The notes under the pieces are model-generated. The model did not search any database. It had not been told where the DNA came from and saw only the letters and a list, made by a program, of their open reading frames with translations. From Ischnura elegans (taxonomy: Eukaryota; Arthropoda; Insecta; Odonata; Coenagrionidae): 64,000 bases of DNA. The first letter of the stretch is position 1. Each line of letters begins with the position of its first letter. The DNA lies in the NCBI RefSeq assembly GCF_921293095.1, contig NC_060254.1:105858917-105922916 (forward strand), given 5' to 3'. The position numbers were made by a program, and so were the translations under genes. Below, piece by piece: positions 24,644 through 34,970 of the stretch.

Positions 24644-25052
24644 AATAGGGTAGTTTCCTTCATCAAAGAAAACGAAAGGCACTGATTGCGATTCGTTACC
24701 CACCATTAGTGTATTCATAATATACAAATTATTTGGTTTTAGCAATACCGGATATGACGAATGGCAATGGTCACTTTTTACCTCATTTGAAAAAAGCCAG
24801 AATGGCGCCCATGCGATTCCACTCCACGTGACGTCAGAGGGACCTAGTTTCTACACGAGAGGATAGGATTTTCACGTCGTCTGAGATTAGCAATGCATGC
24901 ACGAGGCACAGAGCTCAGGGAAACATATGTCGTTAATAACCTATTAAAATTACCTATGGTCGGAAAGTTTACTTCGTTTGATAAGGTATTAATAATCCTT
25001 ATTTAAGCCAAGCGCTACCTGCCAGCAAGGTGCTCTACGCTACCGCCATGCT
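24644..25052 (-). mobile_element. AATAGGG-family element, 3' half (copy C of a split insertion)
   Basis: On the plus strand it begins AATAGGGTAGTTTCCTTC and runs through the reverse complement of the right two thirds of copy B (AATGGCGCCCATGCGATTCC, ACGTGACGTCA). It stops matching near 25052. The missing left third is found in the same orientation at 26232-26442. Confidence 0.72.
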
Positions 25053-26231
25053 CTGCTTTACTTCGACTTCGGAATTTCTTTGCGCATGCGCATGCAAGCA
25101 TTGCGCATAAAAATGAATAACGAAATTTGTGTGCCGGTACTGTACCGTTATATTATAATACATATACCGTTACAGATTCTCTCAATTTCAATGCAATGGA
25201 TTTTTCAATGTAAACCAACCTCCTCTCCGTGTATGAATATTCGTTTTACTTCCACTTCGTCGATAAGTAAGCACTAACCTTAAAATGGTGTATACAGCAA
25301 TGAAAGCGAGTATTTTTATTACGGATTGTATACTCACTTTTAGCTTCAAACCACAAAAGTCTCTTCTTCTCGCTCAGTGGAACCGTGATGAACGATTTTC
25401 CGCTAGCTTTAAGCGTTGTAGAACGACATATTGGCCTAAAACACACTTTATATGTAGACTTTTTGCTGGCATCCATGCTACCACGGACATTCAAGTAATT
25501 CAGCAGACGCTGTGAGTCACTGGATTTAAGGACTTTGGGGAGGAGGGTGTTCAGTGCAGAGGAGTGCCCTACGTAAGGCATTGCATTATTGTATGAATCA
25601 TCATATAAGCCTTCGTATTCGATCGTTATTAATTACGACGCGGATCCGAAGGCGGCTAGAGCCATGTGAATTCTTTTGCCAGTCGTAATAAATTGCTAAT
25701 TATTGCATGAAAACTATTTTGAGTCACATCGTGAAGGTATTATGGCCCAACAGTTAATATTTACCTCATTGTAACTAAACACTAGTGTCGTAATACATGT
25801 CGAAATTTGTGTTTTTCCTTTGAAAGATGGGAATATGCCTTACTGCCAAACCTCGTCAGAATACTGTTAAGTTTTTTTAATGAATTTAATACAATTCGAC
25901 ATGATATCCATCCAGCGTAATATTTTGCTATGATTAAAATACAATGAATTTCCTCTAATTAATAGTTCTTCTCATCAAATACACTTTTGTATGTACCATA
26001 ACCAATCGTTAATCATGCTATAACATTTTTTATATTGAAGTAGACGTGCACCACTTTTGTATATGCATTTAAAAATCTTGGGAGATCCATTACAAAGCGG
26101 TTATCTAAGATACTGTGCATTTCGAGTGCAGGTAAAACTTAGTTTTTCTTTGAGAAATATAGTTTTTGCTCGAAGCGTTGAATTATCCTCTCAGATGATG
26201 CGTCGTCTGCATCGAAGCGGCGCGGCGCTCT
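25053..26231. other. 1.2-kb segment inserted into an AATAGGG-family element
   Basis: It lies between the two complementary halves of one element, so it is best explained as an insertion. No terminal inverted repeat or coding domain is recognised. The frame at 25246-25581 (minus) is of unknown nature. Confidence 0.4.
25081..25092 (+). promoter_or_regulatory. NRF-1/Ewg-type palindromic site
   Basis: TGCGCATGCGCA is a perfect match to the NRF-1 consensus (Erect wing in flies), followed by CATGC and TTGCGC words. Such sites mark TATA-less promoters, but no initiator or exon is recognised beside it, so function is only a possibility. Confidence 0.3.
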
Positions 26232-26442
26232 CGTAACAAGGTCACCTACCGCTGACGTCGCACGACGATTACCCATCATTCATACTTACCCGTCGCCTTT
26301 TTGCGCGCTTGAAATTTTTCACTTTTCATTTGATCCCAAAAAATATATATCGTCATTAAAAAATCTAAAACCGGGAAATGCATACTCCAGGAGTAAAAAT
26401 CTTTCGATTAAGGCAATTAAAAAAATTGGAAACCAACCTATT
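26232..26442 (-). mobile_element. AATAGGG-family element, 5' third (copy D of the split insertion)
   Basis: Its plus-strand right end GGAAACCAACCTATT is the reverse complement of the family left terminus. Inside are TTGCGCGCTTGAAATTTTTC and the ACTCCAGGAGTA segment. Matching to copy B ends within about 25 bp of where copy C starts, so C and D together make one complete element. Confidence 0.68.
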
Positions 26443-26460
26443 GTGATTAAACCCTTTGAG

Positions 26461-26520
26461 AAAAAAATCATTCGGGGGGATCCGGGTTCGAATCCCGGCG
26501 AATGATTTTTTTCCGTGGAT
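26461..26520 (+). repeat. tRNA-like fragment with RNA polymerase III B box
   Basis: GGTTCGAATCC at 26485-26495 lies in a perfect T-arm (CCGGG/CCCGG), flanked by AATCATTCG and CGAATGATT, which can pair. No A box, anticodon arm or tRNA body is present, so this is a SINE or tRNA-pseudogene fragment, not a functional tRNA. Confidence 0.55.
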
Positions 26521-27122
26521 TTTTCGCACAATGCTGGCTGGATATTATGCTGATTTAGCATTTGACATCGGGATACATGTCTCACTCTCGTTGGCGCTAA
26601 TTTAACTAAACTTTCAATGGGCATTGGAGAAAATGTCACATGAAGCATAAATAAGCAAAGAAGCTGATTGAGTGTAGAAATAGTCTCTCGCGTACAGATT
26701 TTCAGCATTTCAATTTTTAGCATTTCATACTTTCAATTTCATATTTTTTTCGCAAATGGAGTTTTCACGCTTATCTTTTACGTGTCCGTACTCGATACTG
26801 AAGCCTTTATACAGGTGAAAAATAAGAGAACCGAATATTACTATCATATTATTCTCAAAGTTCCTCTCATTATAAATTGATAGACCCTTCACTTTCCCCT
26901 TGACCTGTAGGCACAACAGAGCCATATTTTTCGGACGTTATTATAAAATAATGCTTCGATGATTTACTACTCCGACTTCCTTATTTCCCTAAAGGATTTT
27001 ATTTCCGTATTTTTTTTCAGCATTCAAGCAAAATATACCGCTTTCGTCTGTCAACTATATATTTACTCTGTATCGAACAAGCCAATTCCTACGAATATTA
27101 CATCTTTGGGGGTATCCATTAA

Positions 27123-27697
27123 CCCTTTCGACACAGTGGTGTTGTTGCCTTAGCATGACTGTTGGACTGAGCCCCAAGGGTCTCTTCTGTCCCCTCTGTA
27201 CGGACCATTTTGCAGAACATTGGTTAAGAAGGGTCTCACGGATAATCACACTCCCTCAGCGCCAATCTTTTTCGACTTCTCCGCATTATCTCGGGCTCAA
27301 AGTATAGTTGGTCTTCCTCCTTTCCGGGTTGATAGCCCTAGCAGCGGAATTGGTTCCGGGTCAACTCATGATTAGTTTATGTGAATTTTCTACATGGATA
27401 ATTGTTGTTTGCCCGTATGTTGCAGTCTTCGAATTCAATTCCTCGGTTTCTTTCTGTGCATTGTCAACTTTTGAACGGAGCTCTACCGTCCTAATTAACG
27501 GATTTAATGCATCAACAATTTATATGTTGATGGTCCAGATAAGACTTCGCGTAACCTCGACCGGCATAAAAGGGCAACGAAACGGATATTTACGGCATTC
27601 CTTGGCCTGCGTCGGAAAATATGTGACGAATTTTTGCGGCTTTCGTCTTCCGTGTCAAAAACCGTCCAGACGACTTACTTTTTTAGTAGTGAAAAGG
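27123..27697. mobile_element. piggyBac-type miniature element (TTAA target)
   Basis: Flanked by TTAA on both sides (27119-27122 and 27698-27701). The ends are CCCTTTCGACAC and, on the other strand, CCTTTTCACTAC, the CCCTTT start being typical of piggyBac. The 575 bp contain an accidental 136-codon frame but no transposase. Part of its right half (TTTACGGCATTC...GGCTTTCGTCTTCC) is distantly similar to the minus strand near 48.0-48.1 kb. Confidence 0.65.
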
Positions 27698-27701
27698 TTA
27701 A

Positions 27702-28715
27702 TTAGATGTGGCGTTTAGGAGGGGCGAGAGGGTCGAGTCGATTCTCACCCAATCTCACGTGCGGGACCAGGGGGTCCTTGCAAGTATCACGTAATTTTTT
27801 TCTAAAAAAATGATAAAACATTGCTTTTTAATAAATCTAACGAATGAATGTTAGATTATGGTATTTGCACTAAACATACGTTTTCAATTCTGTCGCGATA
27901 ATAACGCATGGATATGGGTCATCGTTTTAAGTTATTGATTTTTTATTTTACCACTACGATAACCCGTGAAATATAGAAATAAGGTTCGCTTGACTGCCTC
28001 CTTTGTTTCCAGTATCAAGTTCAACGATTTATGTTAAGAAAGAAGGAAATTTTTATGCAAATATTGACTCTGATTATAGATTAAAAATGATCTTCCGAAT
28101 TAATTTATGCAAAATAAACGTATCCAAAATAAACTAGATAAAGTTAAATCGTGATCTCGGTGGAGCAAAGCAACTTTCGATTTGTACAAATTGGAATTCA
28201 TAGAATAATGTTCAACTTGTAATTTTATACTATATCGTGTGGTCAATAAAATCAATTTTTTTAGTTATATATTTAAAATTTGCTGCCTGCCTATTTTTTT
28301 AAACAAAAAAGTTGATACGGTGTAATATTTCCCAAAATGTTTGTTTGCTATGTATTTCTTTGGTACTGCTTATTCTACGAATTCTCTAGTGTTGCTATTA
28401 TAATACTTAAAGTTATATATTTCTAAGTCAGTTTACATATTTATACAAATCTTTCACTGCTAAAATAAAGTGGATTTAAGAATTTCACATTAAAGTACAA
28501 TGATTTCATCTGTTACGAGATATTTTAATATACCTACCCTATTCAATATCACTTTAGAAAGCACCCAAAAAAATAGAATGTTGTTTAAAAGTCACTGAAC
28601 AAATATGTGAATTTCTATAAAATTTTTTGGGTGTCCTTCTTTTTAAATAAACAGCCTTTGTTTTAGCATCCATTCCCACGATTTATAAAGACAAACGGGT
28701 ATAATATTTTGAGTC
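27702..28715. other. No gene recognised
   Basis: Very AT-rich sequence between two miniature elements; it would be intronic in the long RNA model. No conserved motif seen. Confidence 0.4.
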
Positions 28716-29352
28716 ATTCCACCTCAATTTCAAAAAAGCTTGTCCCGTAGGGTGTCAGATTTTGATGAATTCATGGTTGATAGTTTATAGTTGAACCTCT
28801 AGGTCATACTTCTATGATATAGACTACCAGTCTATGAGTGCACGTCCATAGACTAGTATTAAAAGTAATCGGAAAGCCGCACGGGAGAAAAAGTAAACGT
28901 TCAAATATTTCCAAAAAATATCATTCAGGAGTTGATTTAAATTTAATTTTTGTTATTGTAAGGCAATGATTGAGCCTGCATTCTAAAGATTAAATGCTTG
29001 GGCCACTTCCGAGATGGGTTATTTGAAAAAAGTTGATTTGTTGAACAATGTTTTAAATATTTAGATATAACAATAATAGATAAGTGCAATTTAGCAATAT
29101 TTTACTCAAAGTGACTACCGAAAGGACTTATCAGTAAAATAAGCAATAAATAATGTCTCTACGACAATTTGATAGTTAAATTGTTGGATTTAAATGATTA
29201 AGCGCAATTTTTTTAGGAAAATAATCGATAACGTATTAAAACCACACATGAAAAAATAATCTCACGGTATTTAGTGTGTGGTTGATGAAGACCCATACAG
29301 GTATCAAAATCTGAGTCTCTTAGGGACAAACGCTTGTTGAATTAAGGTGGAT
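28716..29352. mobile_element. Miniature DNA element with ~60-bp imperfect terminal inverted repeats
   Basis: The left end TCCACCTCAATTTC...CTTGTCCC...TCAGATTTTGAT is matched by the reverse complement of the right end, TCCACCTTAATTCAAC...TTTGTCCC...TCAGATTTTGAT. Inside is a short inverted pair, AGACTACCAGTCTATGAG and CCATAGACTAG. No coding capacity. The target duplication is not clear, so the superfamily is open. Confidence 0.6.
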
Positions 29353-29410
29353 TGCCCCATGTTTAATAATCTAACCCCCGAATTTAACTTAATTTTTTGC
29401 TCTCTTCTAG

Positions 29411-29628
29411 GTGCAACCAATCCCCGGACATGAGGGGAAGAATGAAAGGTGGAGCAGGAAGAATAAAGAAGAGAAGAAGACGATGGCCTCGCGGGACACC
29501 CAATGCTAATTCCTTTTATGTTATTCGGAGAGATTTGACTCGAATTTTAATCCTCTTTTTTGCTCTTTCAATTTCAGAATGAATATTGAAGAGTATGAAC
29601 ACCATTCATCGACTTGAGTTGAAGGCTG
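29411..29628 (+). ncRNA. Purine-rich exon(s) of the long RNA, first member of the amplified exon set
   Basis: The acceptor TTGCTCTCTTCTAG precedes 29411. The first ~100 bases (GTGCAACCAATCCCCGGACA..., AAGAAGAGAAGAAGACG, ATGGCCTCGCGGGACAC) are homologous to the exons at 30834 and 31195. A second strong acceptor, CTCTTTCAATTTCAG, ends at 29577, and a donor GCTG|GTAAGAG follows 29628. It may be one exon or two, with 29578-29628 used alone. The 29411 part lacks an obvious donor of its own. Confidence 0.45.
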
Positions 29629-30036
29629 GTAAGAGTGCAGTTTTCCTCGGGCGCTGTTCATTGCCGTATATTTTCATCAGGTTTACATCAGGTAATCTTG
29701 AACGTGAAATGGTAAATAAAGGCCGACCATAACCACATATCGGGAGTTATGAGAGACTCCTGGTGGAAAGTGAATTCACCCTCGATTATCGAAGCACGAG
29801 CTCTAGGTATCAACCGTACACGAAAGGTAACGGCTCGAGGGAGCAAGTTTAAAAAGGTTTCGAAACAGCGCTGAAACAAAGGTACCACAAAGTGCACTTT
29901 AAAGTTATTTACTACGAATGAGACCGGTCCCAGGAGACTAAGAATGCATTCTTAGGCAGGAAATCGACGTGGGTATTTTTGTGTGTATTTTTTTAAGGTA
30001 TTTGGGTGGGTTTTGTACTAACACCATTTATTGCAG

Positions 30037-30118
30037 GAGTGAAGAATGAAGACGTAGCTGAGGCCCCGAAGATTGAAGACATCGAAGGGGGCCTCGAAGA
30101 ATGAAGAGGGAAGATAAT
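30037..30118 (+). ncRNA. Purine-rich exon with consensus branch point upstream
   Basis: TACTAAC (30016-30022), the textbook branch-point sequence, lies 14 bases before the acceptor ATTTATTGCAG. The exon contains CCGAAGATTGAAGACATCGA and CTCGAAGAATGAAGAGG. The donor is uncertain (AAT|GTGTGTGT). It is homologous to the exon at 30224. Confidence 0.45.
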
Positions 30119-30223
30119 GTGTGTGTGTATCGGGAATGAGTGGATATTGATAATCACTCGCCTGAACTGGGTTTACTTTTTTTGTACTTAATTGTAACAT
30201 GTCTGTAACTCCTTCCCTTCCAG

Positions 30224-30278
30224 CCATGAAGATTGAAGACATCAAATTGAGCTCGAAGAACGGCAAGAATACTAGAGC
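30224..30278 (+). ncRNA. Purine-rich exon, paralogue of the 30037 exon
   Basis: The acceptor CTCCTTCCCTTCCAG is strong. The exon reads CCATGAAGATTGAAGACATC...CTCGAAGAACGGCAAG, closely matching the previous exon. The donor is weak (GAGC|GTGTGT). The pair shows exon duplication at a spacing of about 187 bp. Confidence 0.4.
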
Positions 30279-30443
30279 GTGTGTTTTTTCATCTATCGTG
30301 TGATTTCGTGTGATATTTTTCAGCGTGTGATTATTTATATTTGCGTGTGCTGCGAGTATTTTTCCGTTTCGTCGCGTTAGGGTTTGCGTGTTAGTGTTAT
30401 TTATTTATTTGTTTGTGCATGCACTAATCTTACCTCTTCACAG

Positions 30444-30612
30444 ATTCAAGCAATCGCTGGACTTCAAGGAAGGAAGAGTGAAGACTGCACGAAGAAGAGG
30501 AGATTGAGGACGTAATTATTCACGGAAGAAAGAAGAGAAGCATCGTAAGAAGACGTGTGCGATATTTGCGGCTTAGTTTTGGGCCCTTATGGCCAATGAA
30601 AAAAAAATTTGC
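30444..30612 (+). ncRNA. Amplified purine-rich exon, unit 0 (169 nt)
   Basis: The branch-point-like CACTAAT and acceptor TTACCTCTTCACAG precede 30444; the donor TTTGC|GTAAGGC follows 30612. It shares AAGCAATCGCTGGACTTC..., GGGCCCTTATGGCCAATGAA and the donor with units 1 and 2. All three frames contain stops. It is the most diverged of the three adjacent units. Confidence 0.5.
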
Positions 30613-31295
30613 GTAAGGCTAGGCGGTTATTCCGTGCGTTAGTTTTAGTTATTTTTGCCGTGGTTTTGCATTACGGATTCCATTGCGTCATGCAGGAATG
30701 TGGCTGTGGCTAGGTAGGAAATTTATGATTTCCTATCGATGCCATTGTCTCCTTCTTGTTTGATGCTTTGGAGCGGTGCAAATCCTCGGAAGGGTTATTT
30801 ATTTGTGTATGCACTAACCCGCTCTCTCCCTAGGTCCGCAAGCCATCGCTGGATGTGAAGAGAAGAATGAAGATTCATCGGAAGAATAGAAGACAGAAGA
30901 GGATGGCATCGCGGGACCAGAAGAAGACGACATCTTAGCTTTGGGCCCTTTAGGCCAATGAACATAAATTTGCGTAAGGCTAGGCGTTTTTTCCGTGCGT
31001 TAGCTTTAGTTTTTTGTGCCGTGGTTTTGCATTACAAATTCCATTGCGTCATGCAGGAATGTGGCTGTGACTAGGTAGTAAATTCATGATTTCCTATCGA
31101 TGCCATTGTCTCGTTCTTGTGTGATGCTTTGGAGTGGTGCAAATCCTCGGAAGGGTTATTTATTTGTGTATGCACTAACCCGCTCTCTCATTAGGTCCGC
31201 AAGCCATCGCTTGACATGCTGAGAAAAGGGGAAAGAAGACACTTGGAAGAAGATGGGATGGTGCACCTCACCGAGACGGCTTCTTGCGGCTCTAC
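30572..31295 (+). repeat. Tandem duplication, 362-bp period, carrying exon plus intron
   Basis: 30572-30933 and 30934-31295 are two head-to-tail copies. Each spans the exon end (CTTAGTTTTGGGCCCTTA / CTTAGCTTTGGGCCCTTT), the whole ~221-bp intron (TTCCATTGCGTCATGCAGG, CCTATCGATGCCATTGTCTC) and most of the next exon. The introns are nearly identical, so the duplication is recent relative to the exon family. Confidence 0.9.
30834..30973 (+). ncRNA. Amplified purine-rich exon, unit 1 (140 nt)
   Basis: Branch-point-like CACTAAC, acceptor GCTCTCTCCCTAG and donor TTTGC|GTAAGGC. The exon starts GTCCGCAAGCCATCGCTGGA and continues with GAAGAGAAGAATGAAGATTC. One frame is open for about 34 codons before a TAG, but the sister exons do not keep it. 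A splicing-enhancer-rich non-coding exon is the simplest reading. Confidence 0.52.
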
Positions 31296-31319
31296 ATGAG
31301 TTGCAGCAGATAAGGAGCG
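31195..31319 (+). ncRNA. Amplified purine-rich exon, unit 2 (125 nt)
   Basis: Branch-point-like CACTAAC, acceptor GCTCTCTCATTAG; starts GTCCGCAAGCCATCGCTTGA. It diverges from unit 1 after about 60 bases and ends at GAGCG|GTATGA, so the last unit has a different 3' part and donor. Confidence 0.48.
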
Positions 31320-32193
31320 GTATGATCTAATAATATTCATTCAAATTTGGTTCATGTTTCCCATATAAATTTTTTAATTAACGAGTTGATTGAGAATGTT
31401 CAATATTGCATTCATTAACGGAACTCAATTGTGCTTACGCTTAACTTCTAATTTGCTCATAATGCCTTTAAAATTAACAAATGAACTTAATATCCTACTC
31501 AATTTAGTCATTCACTACTCATTGTCAGTTTGAAATTTGTACTTGGTACTTAGTAACTGGAAGTGATATAATTTCATGGATCTATACTAACTTTGAATTG
31601 AATTGAAAAGTTATGAAAAAATATTTCCAATAGGCAAAATATTTTTTGTGCCAACTTTTTTCTGGATGACTTATAATAATACATCAACGTATTTTCTTTA
31701 CAAATGTTTTCGAGTCAAAATATCTCCTCCCTTACCTGTCTCCGCAAAATATTTTCAAATTATAAAGCAGTCCGAATAACTTTTATTTGTAATTAGTATC
31801 TAATTATCTGTTTATTCATAACAAACGTTATTTTCCATCATGATTTTTCATTCTGAATCAGAGTTATTTAACTATTTTTTGTCCTGTGAAAGGTTACCCA
31901 TTTCAAAATCAGTCCTTCATTTTTCCTATTCAAGGGAGATATAGTTCCATTTAATTGGAATCATCTTATTATAATAAGTATTATTAATTAATAGAATATT
32001 ATTTTAATTTCCTCTGCAATACGGGAAATGATATTTTTCACTCCAAGTTTTTTAAATCTAATTCAAAGGTGAGCCTATTCACACTGTGACGCCCATGCGC
32101 CATAAGAAAATATATCGATTGAATCGGCCATGAGGCCGATTATCAAGCGTATTGCTTTGTCTCTTTATGAGTGTTCGTTTTTTTCCATTACAG

Positions 32194-32292
32194 AGTTCGA
32201 TGGATCGTATTGTGTGAGTTGACTACTCGAGGCCTCGATGAAAGCACGTGCAAAGAGATCGAAAGAATACAGCTCGTTGCCACAAGCAGACG
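32194..32292 (+). ncRNA. Exon of the long RNA (99 nt)
   Basis: The acceptor TTTTTTCCATTACAG precedes 32194 and the donor CAGACG|GTAAGAT follows 32292. Both are strong. The sequence (AGTTCGATGGATCGTATTG...) is not part of the amplified family. No long open frame. Confidence 0.5.
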
Positions 32293-34068
32293 GTAAGATT
32301 TCATTCATTAAATTCCTCTTCCAAGTTTTGAGTTCAGTTCAGAACCAATATTTAGTGATCACATAGGTACACTATGATTTTTACATTCAGGAACCTCGAT
32401 GATAAAAGTAACGATTGCGTGAGAAAATAAATTAATATTTTCACATTTCCTACGCGAAAATATTTAATTCAACCGCACCCAAAATTAAGATTTCGCGCTT
32501 TTTTTGTAACACTCACAAAACTAAAATCCTGCGCTGAATCTCAAGGCATTGATTGGTTGGCGACGACGATAGCGTTTGATTTCATATATTTCGATTTGAA
32601 ACTTCATTTCTGAGAAATTATATAATTCGAATGAAGGACAGGTATGGGAATTGTCGTCAATCTATCATAAGTATTTATTTTGCTGTTTAATTTTCTCATT
32701 GTAATGCGGAGGTCGAGGTTTCCATATTGGCCTTGCTTTTAGTAACTCAGCATCCGTCATGCGCGCTCAAGTAATAACTTCCACGGAGACCCTATATGAG
32801 TGAAACATGAGATTCCGGTCATATTTTCTACCTATCTGAATTTTCCGTGAATTATATATTCCGAGTATAAGTGACATATTTTAAAAAAAGTCGCAAAAAT
32901 AATGTATTGATACTCATTTTTGTTTAATTTTGGGTACTTATTTTCCGTTGACGCTCTTTTCCTTGCTGTTAAATATTTATTAAGCCAATGGTGTCAGGAA
33001 ATTCAGTATATATTTTTCATATTTTTCGGCTGTTTTGTTTCTGATGTGATTACTTAGACCTCTGGTTCTTTGCATGATCTTGAGGAATAATTTATGTTAT
33101 TTCTTTCGTATCATTAGACTTAAATATTAAATTACATCCCACAAGAAATTATTATAATACATTCTCCTGGATAGCTGTTTTATCCTCAATATGGATGCCA
33201 TATTTCTTCGAACTTCTGTTTTCGTCTTTTTAATTAATTTCATCGTGTTGATTTTTATAATTTCATTATTGTTTTCCATTTCATAAAATAGTACATAAAT
33301 TTTTGCTATCAATTTTTAGTAATACCCATGAAGTACAAGTAAGTCTTAAAAAAGTTATATTAATAACACACTACGCTCACTGTAATGATTTCCGGGAAAA
33401 TTTTTAATATTGCCCAATATATCTTTAAAATTTTTAAATAATAACAAAAAAATACATTGAAATATCGCCGATTTGATAAGCGTCAAAGAATTTGGAATTA
33501 CACACTCTTGCATTTTTTTAATTTTAAAAATTTCTACACGCTTAAAAATTAATATTTTCTAAACATCTTTCTCGAAATGATATTTCTGAGCTGAGAGTCA
33601 ACTTTTTATGTCTCTCCTTTGTTGGATTATGAGAATTTTTTATTATATTACCACAGGTCAAGCTTATGGACAACGACAGCGATTGCTTTTGGAGACTACT
33701 GTTCACGTCCATGAAATTGACACCTGAAGGTTACTGTGCCGACAACTAGAGAATTGAGGATTTTATCGTGAAGAAATGAAGAATGAAGATAGGAAGAAAG
33801 AAGACAACAAGCTTGAAGATAGTTGTTTTTTTTTGCATTTTTTGTTGCAATTATTGTACAGGGTCATTGTATATTTTTTATTAATGCATGTTTTTTTCCA
33901 GCTATAGTTAGGATTTGCGGCAGGAGAGTAGGGATTTTATATTGCGTCCTACCGTCGAGTAGAAATAACACAGATTAGGCAGGTCTTCGTGTATCGTGGC
34001 CACGATTCCGTATTTAGGCGTTTAATTAATTCATACGTATAAAGTAGCATTTAGGTAGGCAGGGCTGT

Positions 34069-34185
34069 ATGAATGGATGAATGTGATTTTATGAATGAGT
34101 GAATGGAATGTGATTTTATGAGTGAGTGTGTGCTTGTAGTAGTAGTGGTACTAATGGTAGTGTTAGTAGCAATACTGACACTAAC
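34069..34185 (+). repeat. Cryptically simple repeat (GAATG and GTAGTA words)
   Basis: GAATG/GAGTG words alternate with GTGATTTTATGA, then give way to a TAGTAGTAGTGG run and TAGTG variants. It looks like slippage-derived sequence inside the putative last exon. Confidence 0.65.
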
Positions 34186-34948
34186 TCTCCCTTCCTTTCA
34201 CTAAAAATCCCTCCCCACCCTCCCTCCCCCTCAAAATCCAAACTGCTCCCTCTACGTGGGGAGGGGGATAAACAGAGGAAAGTCTAATTGTCCAATCAAT
34301 TGTTGATTTTAATGAATCATTTATGTCATCTCCTGCTTGAATTACAGCATTGGACTTTCCTCTGGCTAAAGCAGTATGGTATCCTAGTGCAATTTCAAAT
34401 TCTGTATTTGTGCTTTGTATTTAGGAGGTTTGAAGTGATAGAATGTTATCTAATTTTTGGCTCGTGTAACTTTGTTCTGTTTATAATGTTTTCATTTTTT
34501 AATTCTTTTGGATGAAATATGCTTCATGGTGTCATTAATGATTTATTTTTCATTCACTTTTTTATTATTTTAGCTGATTTTATCCACCAATTTTTGGTAC
34601 TGTTTTTTTATATTTTCTCATTACTATGATATGGTGAATAAGTATTACTGTGTTCTTTTAAGGAATTAAAGTAATATAAAAATTTTTTTCTGGATTCATT
34701 CATTTTCACTGCTCTTGATAATGTTGTGTTGTGTAATGGTATGTTCTATAAAATCAAATATTAACTTGTATTCCCATTTAAGCATATTCTTTGTAAAATA
34801 CGTTTTTGTTCCTCCTTTTCGTTGGTACTGGGGATCTTTTGTTAAATGCATGATTCAACTGTCGCTACATGCTAAAATATGGCAACAATTTTTCTATTAC
34901 CTTTGTGCATATTATTTTTTGTAAGTATAAGTAGAATTAGCTTGAATT

Positions 34949-34954
34949 AATAAA
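34949..34954 (+). terminator. Candidate polyadenylation signal
   Basis: AATAAA followed within 50 bases by T-rich and TTGTT sequence. Proposed as the 3' end of the long RNA; AATAAA is common in AT-rich DNA, so the weight is small. Confidence 0.3.
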
Positions 34955-34970
34955 AATTTGAAGTACTGCG

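Larger units (their letters stand above)
15025..34970 (+). ncRNA. Putative multi-exon long non-coding RNA locus
   Basis: The model runs from the initiator near 15025 through splice-bounded exons at 15025-15055, 16273-16376, 29411-29628, 30037-30118, 30224-30278, 30444-30612, 30834-30973, 31195-31319 and 32194-32292, to a last exon from 33657. A polyadenylation signal lies at 34949. Exons from 29.4 kb on are rich in GAAGA/AAGAAG, the class of purine-rich exonic splicing enhancers. Homologous exons differ by indels that are not multiples of three, and no frame stays open across them, which argues against coding. Linking the first two exons to the 29-34 kb cluster is inference; they could belong to two genes. 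Confidence 0.38.
33657..34970 (+). ncRNA. Candidate last exon of the long RNA
   Basis: The acceptor ATATTACCACAG precedes 33657. The first 170 bases again contain the purine words GAAATGAAGAATGAAGATAG and AAGAAAGAAGACAAC. A polyadenylation signal AATAAA is at 34949-34954, with T/GT-rich sequence after it. Simple GAATG/GTAGT repeats lie at 34069-34185. The real end is unknown, and earlier cleavage or further splicing is possible. Confidence 0.38.

Noticed and set aside
26485-26495. tRNA B box that could mark a tRNA gene
   Set aside because: No acceptor/D/anticodon arms upstream; only a T-arm fragment remains.
27308-27718. 136-codon plus-strand open frame
   Set aside because: It lies within and runs across the end of a TTAA-flanked piggyBac-type miniature element and has no recognisable domain.
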